From the NCBI GenBank assembly GCA_050732575.1, contig JBOHRF010000009.1:1-48128 (forward strand): 48,128 nt of DNA, given 5' to 3'. This document shows, in pieces, positions 16,942 through 25,645 of the stretch. The notes beneath the pieces were generated by a model. That model was not told the DNA's origin and searched no databases. It was given only the letters and a program-made list of their open reading frames with translations. Position 1 is the stretch's first letter; every line of letters begins with the position of its first letter. The position numbers were made by a program, and so were the translations under genes. This stretch comes from JBBDWZ01 sp050732575 (GTDB lineage Bacteria > Gemmatimonadota > Gemmatimonadetes > Longimicrobiales > RSA9).

Positions 16942-18285
16942 CTACTCGAAGCTGCGCAAAGTGTCACGACGAATGGTATCGCGGCGGGCGGGCGGTGCAC
17001 CGGGAAGAGGACGACCCAGTAGTCGAGGCGCGGTGTCACTGGCCGGTGGCGTGCCGGGCGCGCGCCGCTCTGGTGCGGGCCGGCCGGGCGCCGCTGGCGT
17101 ACTTTCCGGTTGCGCCACCTGGGCCCGGTCGTTCTGCAACGCACGCCAAAAGCGGAAGGGTCCGGCGCCTGTGTCTCGGAACACAGCCGGCGGGAAGGCA
17201 TAGTCCAGTTCCGGAACGGGCAGTGCACGCGCTACCGTGTCCGCGTGCGCCGTGCCCACACCCATGGAGTCGGTCAACATTGCAGTATCGAGCGTGGCCA
17301 GCACCACCCGGGGTGGCATCAGGAATTCCGGTATGACCATGCGCGCCTGCCGCGCCGCCTCAAATTTCCCATCACGGTCAGGATCCCACATCTCGAACTC
17401 GATGATGCTGTCGCGATTCAGGTCAAACAGGTATTTGCGCGGCTTGTTACCCTGGTGCACGACGAAGAAGCGGCCGCCTTCCGGCGTTTCCCAAAGCACG
17501 CTGTTGAGCGTGATATTGGCGCCCAGATCGCCACACTGCGTGGCCCGTGAGCCAACCTGACGCAAGACTCCCAGTGCAGGCAACGGAAATTCGGGCTCAC
17601 GCATGCGCGTGGGAAATACCGGTGGCGTGGGCGCGGGTGTGTGCCTCAGCAATATTGGCTCGATCTGCATGGTCAGTACGCCCGCTTGACGAGAACGAGT
17701 ACGTGCCTCGAACGAATAGAAGATACGAAGCTGGGCCAACACGTTCGGGTCCTGCGGCGGCGTAGGCACGAACTCCGGAATGGAGTCGAGCAATGTGCAG
17801 TAGTAGCTGGGCAGGACGGCTTCTAACCAGAGCGTGTCGAGTGAAGAGAGCACACGCGGCAAGTGTTTGGGTCTGACTCGACCAGGCTCAATGTCGAAAA
17901 CGTACTGGACCAGTGGATTGCCGGCCGTTGACCGTGTCGGATATGGTTTCCCGGCCGAGCTGGCCAAGCGGAACCGGCGCGGCACGCTGAGCGACAATCG
18001 AATTGGGACCGCGTCGCGCGCGCCGTTGTTGTAAACCGCAAGAACGACGGGCAGCCGCGCGCTCACGCCTGGTTCATCCTGCGTGGTGTCAGCCAAGTTG
18101 GCCGGAATCTCTACCGTCTCGTGGAATCGCCCATCGGCGCCCAACGCTACGAGCCGCAGGTCGGCCGGCAGCGGCCGTAGCGGTCCCACCCACAGCGCTG
18201 CGCCAGTCAATATCACAATCACGAGCAGAATGATGGACCAGCCGCGCGTGAGCCTGACGCCCAATCGCTGAATTACGTGGCGCAT
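16942..18285 (-). CDS. Membrane-anchored periplasmic protein of unknown function
   Basis: 447 residues. One N-terminal transmembrane helix (WSIILLVIVILTGAALWVG, ~16-34), a beta-rich ectodomain, and a proline/arginine-rich disordered tail from ~385 (PAAPGRPAPERRAPGTPP and similar). Near residue 275 two calcium-loop-like stretches, DLNRDSIIEFE and DPDRDGKFE, lie close together and resemble dockerin or EF-hand repeats, seen here only as short motifs. The first ~180 ectodomain residues look like an immunoglobulin-like fold. I do not recognise a family. It follows thrC by 76 bp on the same strand and may be cotranscribed. The start at 18285 gives a basic n-region before the membrane helix, as expected. 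Confidence 0.7.
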   Translation of the reverse strand: MRHVIQRLGVRLTRGWSIILLVIVILTGAALWVGPLRPLPADLRLVALGADGRFHETVEIPANLADTTQDEPGVSARLPVVLAVYNNGARDAVPIRLSLSVPRRFRLASSAGKPYPTRSTAGNPLVQYVFDIEPGRVRPKHLPRVLSSLDTLWLEAVLPSYYCTLLDSIPEFVPTPPQDPNVLAQLRIFYSFEARTRSRQAGVLTMQIEPILLRHTPAPTPPVFPTRMREPEFPLPALGVLRQVGSRATQCGDLGANITLNSVLWETPEGGRFFVVHQGNKPRKYLFDLNRDSIIEFEMWDPDRDGKFEAARQARMVIPEFLMPPRVVLATLDTAMLTDSMGVGTAHADTVARALPVPELDYAFPPAVFRDTGAGPFRFWRALQNDRAQVAQPESTPAAPGRPAPERRAPGTPPASDTAPRLLGRPLPGAPPARRDTIRRDTLRSFE

Positions 18286-18361
18286 ACTTGCACAGGTGGA
18301 AGCGTGGGCTCGGGGCCGAGCGCTGGCCGGTCAGAAACAAACGCGGGCGCTTTGGCTGGCA

Positions 18362-19567
18362 TCAGCTTGCACTCACGTATTTGAGGCCGCTGCCCGTATT
18401 GAAGAGCACGACTTCATCATCGGCATGAACGACTCGCCGCTCGACTAGAATGGGCAACGCCGCGGCCGTGGCTCCGCCTTCGGGCGCGGCAAAAATTCCG
18501 GTGAGTCGCCCCATGATGCGCACATGCTCGGCCATGTCCTGGTCCGGAACGGCTACAGCGGCGCCGCGCGATTCACGCACGGCATCGAGGATGAGGAAAT
18601 CGCCTACCGCGCGTGGCACGCGCAGGCCTGATGCATACGTGTGCGCATTCTCCCAGGGCTCGGCCGTGCGCGTGCCCGCTTCCCAGGCACGCACCATGGG
18701 CGCGCATCCAGAAGCCTGCACCACGATCATGCGGGGCCGCTCGCTGCCGATCCAACCGAGCTGTTCCATCTCAGCAAAGGCTTTCCACATGCCGATCAGC
18801 CCCGTGCCGCCGCCGGTCGGGTACACGATCACATCGGGCAATCTGCCGCCCAGCTGCTCGAACAACTCGTAGCCCATGGTCTTCTTGCCCTCCAGCCGAT
18901 AGGGCTCCTTGAGCGTCGACAGATCGAACCAGCCATGCGCACGCACGCCTGCGGCAACGCGCGCGCCGGCATCCGTGATGAGACCGTCGATCAACTCGAG
19001 GTCGGCACCCAGGGCCCGCGTCTCTTCGATGATGGGAATCGGTGTGTCACGCGGCAGCACGATGTGCACAGGCATACCCGCAGCCGCCGCATACGCGGCC
19101 GCGGCCGCGCCTGCGTTGCCTGCCGATGGAATGGCCAGTTCACGCACGCCTAGCTCGCGCGCGCGCGCAACGGCCATGACCAATCCACGCGCTTTGAAGC
19201 TGCCCGTTGGATTCTGGCCTTCATCTTTGATCCAGAGCGTGCGCACGCCCAGCGTTTCAGCCAGACGCGGCGCGGCCAGCAGCGGCGTGAATCCTTCACC
19301 CAGCGTCAGAACATGAGCCGCATCACACACCGGCAACACTTCTGCATAACGCCACAGTGTGGGTACGCGCGCTGCCAGCACGGACGGCCGGAACGTGTTG
19401 CGCAGCGCGGCCAAATTGTAACGCGCCAACAGGGGCCGCTCGCAGCAAGGGGAAAGGCGGTGCAGATCTTGACTGCGATAGGTCTTGCCACACCAGCCGC
19501 ATTCCAGGTGAGACGCGCCAGCGGAAGAAGTGGCCACTTGCGGGTGAGCCAACGCTGCGTGATGCAT
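18362..19567 (-). CDS. thrC: Threonine synthase
   Basis: 401 residues of a fold type II PLP enzyme converting O-phosphohomoserine to threonine. A small zinc-ribbon-like N-terminus (LECGWCGKTYR...SPCCERPL) is common in this threonine synthase class. The PLP lysine is in NPTGSFKARG (~124), the Asn/Gly-rich PLP phosphate loop is in PTGGGTGLIGMWKAF and IPSAGNAGAAAAAYA, and the end has LFNTGSGLKY. The ATG at 19567 lies 3 nt after the T-run of a terminator hairpin and has no Shine-Dalgarno, so the in-frame GTG at 19537 is a serious alternative; the zinc ribbon begins after both. No hom or thrB is in the window. Confidence 0.94.
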   Translation of the reverse strand: MHHAALAHPQVATSSAGASHLECGWCGKTYRSQDLHRLSPCCERPLLARYNLAALRNTFRPSVLAARVPTLWRYAEVLPVCDAAHVLTLGEGFTPLLAAPRLAETLGVRTLWIKDEGQNPTGSFKARGLVMAVARARELGVRELAIPSAGNAGAAAAAYAAAAGMPVHIVLPRDTPIPIIEETRALGADLELIDGLITDAGARVAAGVRAHGWFDLSTLKEPYRLEGKKTMGYELFEQLGGRLPDVIVYPTGGGTGLIGMWKAFAEMEQLGWIGSERPRMIVVQASGCAPMVRAWEAGTRTAEPWENAHTYASGLRVPRAVGDFLILDAVRESRGAAVAVPDQDMAEHVRIMGRLTGIFAAPEGGATAAALPILVERRVVHADDEVVLFNTGSGLKYVSAS

Positions 19568-19570
19568 GCG

Positions 19571-19599
19571 AAAAAAACTACGTCCTGGCAGGCACGTAG
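19571..19599 (-). terminator. Intrinsic terminator directly before thrC
   Basis: On the minus strand CTACGT pairs with ACGTAG, extended by an inner GG/CC pair across one bulge, and is followed by seven T (plus-strand A at 19571-19577) and then CGC-ATG of thrC. It fits the 3' end of the PAP2/85-residue transcript but sits so close to thrC that thrC must depend on read-through, attenuation or a later start. Confidence 0.75.
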
Positions 19600-19612
19600 G
19601 GCGAGGGGACTG

Positions 19613-19870
19613 TCAGTTTGCGTCCGGCATCCGCTTGCCCGGACGACCATAGAAATCGCCGCCTATGGGACGCGCCTGACGATACGCAGCCTGCAATGCC
19701 GCATCATTCATGTTGTCGAGCGCACCGCGGTCTACGGCCAGTCGGCGGGGCGGACGCGTTGCTTCCTGGGCGGGCCGGAACTCGAGGATCTCCGTGCCCG
19801 CGTCCTGCGCTTCGTTGGCCACCACGCGCACTTCCCAGATGCATCCATCGGCTTCCAACCTGTGCCACAT
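19613..19870 (-). CDS. Small hypothetical protein (85 aa)
   Basis: Begins MWHRLEADGCIWEVRVVANE, then EILEFRPAQEATRPPRRLAV and a C-terminal region with YRQARPIGGDFYGRPGKRMP. The first half looks like a small beta sheet and the rest is charged and proline-rich; there is no signal peptide or membrane segment. The ATG at 19870 has a GAGG-type Shine-Dalgarno (GAGGGCATCGAG) and lies 16 bp after the PAP2 stop, so the two are likely one operon ending at the terminator at 19571. I do not recognise a family. Confidence 0.7.
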   Translation of the reverse strand: MWHRLEADGCIWEVRVVANEAQDAGTEILEFRPAQEATRPPRRLAVDRGALDNMNDAALQAAYRQARPIGGDFYGRPGKRMPDAN

Positions 19871-19886
19871 CTCGATGCCCTCGACA

Positions 19887-20696
19887 TCAGAGCGGAATGC
19901 GGATCGTGAAGCCCACGCCCGCGCCGGTGCGTGCCTCATTCCTTTCTGCGCGCTGCAGGTATCGGTCCGCGACTGCCTTGCCCACGGCCCAGCCATAGAC
20001 CTGGCCGAAGAACGTGTCGGAGGGCCAGTGCGCACCATCCATCACACGCGCCCAGCCAACACCGAGCGCGGCCGCGTAAAGCAGGGGTTCGCCCAGCCCG
20101 AGATCGAAACGATTCGACCAAAATGAGGCGCAGCTCATGATGTGTCCGCCATGTCCACCGGGAAACGAACGTGTGTCCCACGTACTGCCCCGGAAAAGGA
20201 ACGGCCGAAATTCAAAGGCACCTTTTTTCGTGACCGGTCGAAGGCGGCCCAGAACCCGATTGAGCACGTTGCGAGTCAGCGTGGTGGACAGGTTCGATGA
20301 AATGCAGCCCATTCCAGCCTGCCGTAGCGACGGCTTGTCGGAAACCCATCCGGCGGTGTAAAGGAGAAGGGATACCGGGACCAGCACGTAAGTCCGTCCG
20401 ATCCGGGCCAGCGGCAAGTCTTCGCCGAACACGCCCAGAACCGTTCCCGGCAGGGAACGTGGGTGCTTCGAGAGCCAGTTGTATAAAGGTTCGTCCAGGG
20501 GGAGGAGCGCTGCGCTGGCAGCCAGGACGGCGCCCAACTCGGGCAGCGCACCGGGGCGCAGCCGCGTGGGTGCGGTCCATATGTAGATAAAGTCTTTGAA
20601 GCCATTTTCCAGGTCATGACCGACACTCTGAGCGCGCACCGTATCCGGCCGGAAAATGCTACCAGCCAGTAGTACAATAGCCCACCTCGTTTTCAT
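19887..20696 (-). CDS. PAP2-superfamily phosphatase, exported
   Basis: 269 residues with a signal peptide (MKTRWAIVLLAGSIFRPDTV) and several hydrophobic helices. The three PAP2 motifs are recognisable: LNRVLGRLRP for KxxxxxxRP, FPGGHGGH for PSGH, and ARVMDGAHWPSDTFFG for SRxxxxxHxxxD. Motif 1 has Asn where Lys is usual and motif 2 has Gly instead of Ser, but the catalytic His of motifs 2 and 3 and the Asp are present. A lipid phosphate or undecaprenyl-pyrophosphate substrate in the envelope is likely from the family. The ATG at 20696 has GAGG upstream; a GTG 63 bp earlier would destroy the signal peptide. It is divergent from the ECF sigma gene. Confidence 0.85.
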   Translation of the reverse strand: MKTRWAIVLLAGSIFRPDTVRAQSVGHDLENGFKDFIYIWTAPTRLRPGALPELGAVLAASAALLPLDEPLYNWLSKHPRSLPGTVLGVFGEDLPLARIGRTYVLVPVSLLLYTAGWVSDKPSLRQAGMGCISSNLSTTLTRNVLNRVLGRLRPVTKKGAFEFRPFLFRGSTWDTRSFPGGHGGHIMSCASFWSNRFDLGLGEPLLYAAALGVGWARVMDGAHWPSDTFFGQVYGWAVGKAVADRYLQRAERNEARTGAGVGFTIRIPL

Positions 20697-20816
20697 GACA
20701 CCTCGTTCGGTGGCCGTAAGAACTGGCACAGTGGTGGGGCAAAACCCGTGCGCGGGCAACCCTGGCCCGCCAGGCCGGCATCACAAGCACTGGCAACTCG
20801 GTACCACGCGGAGCTA

Positions 20817-21371
20817 ATGAACGATCTCGAGCTGATCCGGCAGGCGCAGGAAGGCGATGGAATCGCGACCCGCGAACTCTATCGCCGGCACGCGGACCGG
20901 GTGTTTTCTGTGGTGCGACGCCTGGCCGGCGATGATGCGCTGGCCGAGGACTGGGCACAGGAAGCCTGGGTCCGCGTATTCCGCGCCCTGCCCAGTTTCC
21001 GCGGCGAGAGCCGTTTCACCACCTGGCTGCATCGCATTGCCGTCAACAGCGCGCTGCATGGCCGACGCTGGCGCGAGCGGCGCGCCCGCAATGAAACGCC
21101 GCTGCCGCCTACGTTGGCCGTTTCCAGCGCCGGCGAGCACACTGTGCTGCGCATTCGACTCGAGCGCGCGTTGGAGAAGCTGCCGGACCGCATGCGTCAG
21201 GTCATCGTGTTGCACGATGTGGAAGGTTACACACACGAAGAAATTGCCGAGCTGCTGGGCGTGACGCCCGGCACCTCGAAGAGCCAATTGTTCAAAGCGC
21301 GTGCACACATGCGCAACTTGCTGCGAACTAAGCGGCAAGCACCGAACGGAGAAGAAGTATGTCTCACCTGA
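20817..21371 (+). CDS. ECF RNA polymerase sigma factor
   Basis: 184 residues with region 2 (ELYRRHADRVFSVVRRLAGD, AEDWAQEAWVRVFRALPSF, SRFTTWLHRIAVNSAL) and region 4 (LEKLPDRMRQVIVLHDVEGY, THEEIAELLGVTPGTSKSQL). No region 1 or 3, as in the ECF group. The ATG at 20817 precedes the conserved start MNDLELIRQAQEGD. Its end overlaps the start of the downstream zinc-finger protein by 13 bp, so the pair is a classical sigma/anti-sigma module, with a PDZ protein behind it. This suggests an envelope signal, which is inferred from context. Confidence 0.95.
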   Translation: MNDLELIRQAQEGDGIATRELYRRHADRVFSVVRRLAGDDALAEDWAQEAWVRVFRALPSFRGESRFTTWLHRIAVNSALHGRRWRERRARNETPLPPTLAVSSAGEHTVLRIRLERALEKLPDRMRQVIVLHDVEGYTHEEIAELLGVTPGTSKSQLFKARAHMRNLLRTKRQAPNGEEVCLT

Positions 21372-22033
21372 GCATTGAAACGCTGGCGCGTTTGGTCGAA
21401 GAGACGGCCGATTCGCACGAAGCCGAACATCTCGAGAACTGCGACGATTGCCGCGCTGAGCTGGAAGGCATGAAGGCCGATGCCGCTGCGCTGGCCGCAT
21501 TGCCCGGCATTGACCCGCCGGTCACACAATGGCAGGCCATCGAGAAACGGCTCATTGCCGAAGGACTGCTGCGCACACCCGGGCGCCAGTGGAACCGTCA
21601 GCGCTTCATGCCCTTGCTGCAGTTGGCCGCCGCGATTGCTATTTTTGTGCTCGGTCACTACACAGCGCCGCTGCTCACGAATCGCACTGCCTCCAACATG
21701 GGCGCGGCCAATACCACCGAGCAGTCCGGTACCACACTCACCAGCGGGCAGCCAACAACAAACAGCGAGCAAGCCTTCGCGGCCGTGCGTGAGACCGAAC
21801 GTGCTTACCTGAATGCACTGACTCGTTATGCCGAGCTGGCCGGCCGGACCGAAACGACCGACCCGCTGGCGCGCTTGGCCGCGCTGGAAAGCATTGTGCT
21901 CACCACGCGCGCTGCGCTCGGACAGGCGCCTGCCGATCCCGTGATCAATGGTTATCACCTGACGGCGCTGGCGCAACGTGATGCGACCATCAAGAGGCTC
22001 ACATCTAACAACACTGGACAGACCTGGTTCTAG
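21359..22033 (+). CDS. Anti-sigma factor with ZAS-type zinc finger
   Basis: 224 residues. The cytoplasmic N-terminus has the HxxxCxxC motif HLENCDDC, typical of zinc anti-sigma domains that hold ECF factors. A single membrane helix follows at ~84-98 (PLLQLAAAIAIFVLGHYTAP), then a Thr/Ser-rich linker and a helical periplasmic part. It should restrain the sigma factor encoded directly upstream and release it on an envelope signal. The 13-bp overlap with the sigma gene supports stoichiometric production. Confidence 0.9.
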   Translation: MSHLSIETLARLVEETADSHEAEHLENCDDCRAELEGMKADAAALAALPGIDPPVTQWQAIEKRLIAEGLLRTPGRQWNRQRFMPLLQLAAAIAIFVLGHYTAPLLTNRTASNMGAANTTEQSGTTLTSGQPTTNSEQAFAAVRETERAYLNALTRYAELAGRTETTDPLARLAALESIVLTTRAALGQAPADPVINGYHLTALAQRDATIKRLTSNNTGQTWF

Positions 22034-22050
22034 AGGCGGGAGTTAACCAT

Positions 22051-23028
22051 ATGCGGAGCATCGTACACACCTTCACGTGGGCACTGCTGGGAACGCTGAT
22101 TCCCACGCTGGCCCTGGCCCAACGTTCGGGTCGCATCACGGAAAGCAGACCTGGCTGGCTCGGCATCCGCTGCAATGTGATGATCGAGATGAGAAACGGC
22201 AGCCGCGCCACCGTCACCGTAGATGTGGGTCAGGTCCTGGCCGGCTCACCGGCAGAACAAAGCGGGTTGAAACGCGGCGATCGCATTCTGCGCATTGACG
22301 GCCGCGCCCTCGCGCAGGACAATTGCGGCGACCTGGGACGCGACATTGAGGTTGGCGATACGGTTCGCCTGCAACTGCAAGATGGCGATCGAGTTCGTGA
22401 AGTCACGATCATCGCGGCCGAGCGCCCGCCGGAGTATTTCAATCTGCCGCGTTCGCCGTTGCCCGAGGATTTCGTCTGGTCATTCCGGGGTGACTCGGTC
22501 CGCCGCATGATGCGTTTGCAGCTTGATTCGGCGATGGTGCGCATCGATAGAGGGTTCGGTGACACGCTGATTTTCCGCGATGGATTCGCGCGCGGCGCTC
22601 TTGGCTTCAAGATCGATTCCCTGGGCCGCTTCGCCCCATTCGGGGATACACTGAGCGGTGGTATACGCCTGAGAATGCTGCCTGGCGTTGGCGAATTGCT
22701 GCCTTTTGACTTGGAACACTTCGAGTCGCTCAGCCATCGTAGCGTGGGCGGCGCGGAATTCGCCGCGGTGAATCCAGGATTGGCGCGGCTAACCGGCACG
22801 GATGAAGGGCTACTGGTCACCAACGTGGCACCCGGTACGCCCGCGTCGCGGGCCGGACTCGAGTCGGGTGACGTGCTGGTCAGGGTGAACGGACAGCCGG
22901 TCGACGAAGTTGCAGATTTCCGCAACGCTATTCTGCGCCGCGGCGAACAGCCGCTCAAGCTGGAGGTCGTGCGCAACAGGAAAACGATCACACTCGAGTT
23001 CCATCGAACGCGCGTGCCTCGCCCGTAA
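22051..23028 (+). CDS. Exported protein with two PDZ domains
   Basis: 325 residues with a signal peptide (SIVHTFTWALLGTLIPTLAL) and two PDZ domains: the first at ~35-125 (VLAGSPAEQSGLKRGDRILR), the second at ~245-320 (NVAPGTPASRAGLESGDVLV, EVVRNRKTITLEFHR). There is no protease domain, so it is probably a binding or scaffolding protein in the periplasm. It is the third gene after the sigma/anti-sigma pair (17-bp gap) and could act in sensing or in protease recruitment for anti-sigma cleavage, which is inference. A GGCGGGAG sequence precedes the ATG, and a strong terminator follows the stop. Confidence 0.88.
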   Translation: MRSIVHTFTWALLGTLIPTLALAQRSGRITESRPGWLGIRCNVMIEMRNGSRATVTVDVGQVLAGSPAEQSGLKRGDRILRIDGRALAQDNCGDLGRDIEVGDTVRLQLQDGDRVREVTIIAAERPPEYFNLPRSPLPEDFVWSFRGDSVRRMMRLQLDSAMVRIDRGFGDTLIFRDGFARGALGFKIDSLGRFAPFGDTLSGGIRLRMLPGVGELLPFDLEHFESLSHRSVGGAEFAAVNPGLARLTGTDEGLLVTNVAPGTPASRAGLESGDVLVRVNGQPVDEVADFRNAILRRGEQPLKLEVVRNRKTITLEFHRTRVPRP

Positions 23029-23033
23029 AGCAG

Positions 23034-23066
23034 AACGACGCCGCCTGTACCCGGGCGGCGTCGTTG
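23034..23066 (+). terminator. Rho-independent terminator of the sigma/anti-sigma/PDZ operon
   Basis: AACGACGCCGCC and GGCGGCGTCGTT form a perfect 12-bp stem around an 8-nt loop, 6 bp after the PDZ stop. The T-run after it is short (GTTTA), but stem strength and position support the call. Confidence 0.8.
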
Positions 23067-23082
23067 TTTAGCTTCCTGCATC

Positions 23083-24228
23083 ATGTCACAAGCTTCCGCA
23101 TCACGCAGGGTCATCACACCTGATTCATTCTCGGTAGCAACCGAACTGCTGGGGAAGCCGCTGGCCAGCCCTACCCGGCGAGCGGCTGCCATGCTGGTCG
23201 ACCTGATCCTGGTCGCCATTTTGGTTGCCCTGGGCGGCGGCGCGTTCCTGGGCGCCGTAGCCGGCTTCGTCCTCTGGCGTGCGTCCGCGCGCTTCGCTGG
23301 CGCGCGCGGCCTTTCGCGCTGGCTTCGCCGGGCGTTGCGCGCGCTCGCCGCCATGCTTGTCTTCATTGTCGCTTTCAGCCTCTGGAAGTCCACGGCAAAC
23401 CGGTTGGGTGCCTCGGACGAAAGCAGTGAAGAGGAGGACCGGCCCAACAGCGGGAACGCATCATTTGGCAACGTGGGTCTCGACTTCTCTCTCACGGACG
23501 GCGCAGCCCTGGCTCGACTCGGACTGGGACTGCGGCGCGAAGACGATGACCAGCAGGCTCGTCAACTGGCCGACAGCCTGGTCGCGCTCCTCATCAGAGG
23601 CGGCGCCAGCGCCGCGGACTTCCCGGAGCTGCGCAACGCTGCGCATCAAGTCGCCGGATCCGACGAAAATGCGGTGGTGCGTGCCGCTATTGACGATGCC
23701 TTCAGCCAGCCGCTGCAACGCTTCAGCCAAAACCGGGATTCCCTGGCCAGAGCTTATGTGGATGCGTTGCAGAAGGGCGATTCGGCGCTGGTGATACCCC
23801 TGCGCACAGCCCTGGCCGGCGTACTGAGCGAGTGGCAGACCTCGCCACTCCGACGCGAATTAGCGGCGAAGGAGCGCGAGATCGAACGTCAGCGCCAGCA
23901 ATTGTCCGAGCTGCGAGGACGCGGCAGTCTGAGCACGTTACTCTCCAGCACAGCCGATGATCTGGGCATTGGACTCGGCTGGTCGGCCGTTTACTTCACC
24001 AGCTTCCTGGCTCTCATGCGCGGACAGACACCCGGCAAGCGCTGGCTGCGCGTCCGCGTCATGCGCCTGGACGCCCGTCCTATCGGCTGGTGGATTGCCT
24101 TTGAGCGATTCGGCGGATACTTCGCCTCTCTCACACTCGGACTGCTCGGCTTCCTGCAGATCCTGTGGGATCGAAATCGTCAGGGACTCCATGACAAGGC
24201 GGTCGAGACCGTAGTCGTCACGGATTGA
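23083..24228 (+). CDS. RDD-family membrane protein with a large insertion
   Basis: 381 residues. The family's first helix is at ~32-60 (RRAAAMLVDLILVAILVALG), and the second half is at ~300-375 (GWSAVYFTSFLALMRGQTPG, KRWLRVRVMRLDARPIGWWI, LQILWDRNRQGLHDKAVETV), including the conserved GQTPGKR and DR..LHD parts. Between them are ~200 soluble residues with an acidic region, DSLVALLIRGGA-type helices and a coiled coil (ELAAKEREIERQRQQLSEL). RDD proteins are often transport-related; the function is unknown. The start follows the PDZ operon terminator. It is convergent with the FAD oxidoreductase and overlaps it by 11 bp. Confidence 0.85.
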   Translation: MSQASASRRVITPDSFSVATELLGKPLASPTRRAAAMLVDLILVAILVALGGGAFLGAVAGFVLWRASARFAGARGLSRWLRRALRALAAMLVFIVAFSLWKSTANRLGASDESSEEEDRPNSGNASFGNVGLDFSLTDGAALARLGLGLRREDDDQQARQLADSLVALLIRGGASAADFPELRNAAHQVAGSDENAVVRAAIDDAFSQPLQRFSQNRDSLARAYVDALQKGDSALVIPLRTALAGVLSEWQTSPLRRELAAKEREIERQRQQLSELRGRGSLSTLLSSTADDLGIGLGWSAVYFTSFLALMRGQTPGKRWLRVRVMRLDARPIGWWIAFERFGGYFASLTLGLLGFLQILWDRNRQGLHDKAVETVVVTD

Positions 24229-25639
24229 AGGAGGCGAGCAAGCGCTCAGCCGCTGCCACACCACTGCGCACTGCACCCTCCACGGTGGGCGCCACCAGAT
24301 AGTCGCCAGCCAACGCCACTCCATGCGGCAGCAGATTTGTGTTCATGGCTTCGAGCCGTCGCACGTAACCCGGGTAAAAAACGGGATTGCCTTCCGGAAA
24401 GTAGGTCACGCGCGCGCGCAACACGGCGCTCAAGGTGCCGGGCAGCACACGCTCCACGGCAGGCATCAGGCGATCGAAGACTTCTGATGGCCCAAGTTGC
24501 GCAAGAGCGCCGGACTCGTCCGGCGCTGGCATCACGACCAGTGCGCCTCTGCCCTTGGGCACCAGGTCGGCCACCTTACGCTCCTGAACACAGACGGCAA
24601 CCACGGCGCTCTTCGGTTCGGAGCGAGGCAGAGAGAGCCCGAAGAAATCGGCAGCCGAGGGTCGTGCAAGAGCAAGCGCCAGCGTGCAGGTGGCCGCGCT
24701 TCGAACCTGGCCCAACCATTCAGAAATCGCGTGGCCATCGAGCAGGCGCGCCGCTTCTCCGCCTGGTACAGCCACCACCACGGCATCGTAGCGCTCCGCG
24801 CCTGCTGACCGGTGGAGTACCACGCCATTGTGCACCGCTTCGATGCGCTCTATGCCGGTGTTGTAACGCAACCCTGCACCACGGCTGGCCAGACCTTCGG
24901 CCAGGTCGCGCGCAATCGCACCCATGCCGCTGCGCGCGGCATAGAGCGATACGTCCATCCCTGCGCGTGCAAGGGCGTGGTATACGGCGGCACTGGTCTG
25001 CTCCGGAGCGCTACCGTAGTAAGCGCCCAGCAGAGGATAGGCGAGTAGTTCGACAAAGTCTGCACCCAGCTCACGCATGCCCCATGACCCGATCGACTCG
25101 TTGTCCAGCGCGACGCCGCCTGTGTGCACAAGGTCGTGCAGATCGAGACGTGGTTGGCGGGCCAGGAAAGGCAGATATTTCGCTCCCAGCCGAAGCTTCA
25201 ATCCAGTCGGCAATGCGCTCGAGCGAATCATGCTGGCCACCGACCCGTAGCTCAGTATGTGAGCGCGGCCCTTTCGCCAAACCGCATCACGACCGGGCGA
25301 TCTCGCCAATCGGTCCGCCATGTTTAGCGACCGCGTCAACGAGAAGAATGCGGTGTAACTTCCGCTCACCAGTTGGGCGCCTGCATCGTAGCCGATGCCA
25401 TCCAGCTGGTCCGTGCGCATCCTGCCACCCGCAGATTCACGCCGTTCAAAGAGCGTGACCTCCTGACCCGCGCGTACCAGCTTCCACGCTGCGGCCAGAC
25501 CGGCGCCGCCGGCCCCGATCACCGCGACACTCCGTGGCTCGATTTTCACTTGCTCATGAACGGTGCGTTCGGAAATCAGCGGGGCAGCGGCCGGATCGGC
25601 AGGCGTCGCCTCGTCCTCCAGCTGTTCGAGAAACGCCAA
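24218..25639 (-). CDS. FAD-dependent oxidoreductase, amine oxidase/desaturase type
   Basis: 473 residues. The dinucleotide-binding site VAVIGAGGAGLAAAWKLVRA lies near residue 38, then EVTLFERRESAGGRMRTD, the usual RR and GGR motif of this superfamily. Near the C-terminus VALAGDYLVAPTVEGAVRSG is the second FAD-binding segment. The group includes protoporphyrinogen oxidases, phytoene desaturases and amine oxidases; the substrate cannot be told. The TTG at 25639 is preceded by GAGGT with 7-nt spacing, and this Shine-Dalgarno lies within a perfect hairpin arm (25646-25665). The first ~35 residues are a poorly conserved tail. Confidence 0.88.
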   Translation of the reverse strand: MAFLEQLEDEATPADPAAAPLISERTVHEQVKIEPRSVAVIGAGGAGLAAAWKLVRAGQEVTLFERRESAGGRMRTDQLDGIGYDAGAQLVSGSYTAFFSLTRSLNMADRLARSPGRDAVWRKGRAHILSYGSVASMIRSSALPTGLKLRLGAKYLPFLARQPRLDLHDLVHTGGVALDNESIGSWGMRELGADFVELLAYPLLGAYYGSAPEQTSAAVYHALARAGMDVSLYAARSGMGAIARDLAEGLASRGAGLRYNTGIERIEAVHNGVVLHRSAGAERYDAVVVAVPGGEAARLLDGHAISEWLGQVRSAATCTLALALARPSAADFFGLSLPRSEPKSAVVAVCVQERKVADLVPKGRGALVVMPAPDESGALAQLGPSEVFDRLMPAVERVLPGTLSAVLRARVTYFPEGNPVFYPGYVRRLEAMNTNLLPHGVALAGDYLVAPTVEGAVRSGVAAAERLLASFNP

Positions 25640-25645
25640 TCGGAC

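Noticed and set aside
19887..20696. PAP2 protein as inactive because motif 2 is PGGH instead of PSGH
   Set aside because: The His of motif 2 and the His/Asp of motif 3 remain, and the Ser is not the nucleophile, so loss of activity is not supported.
24337..25458. 373-codon plus-strand frame opposite the FAD oxidoreductase
   Set aside because: Antisense shadow; the minus-strand reading has clear FAD-binding motifs at both ends.
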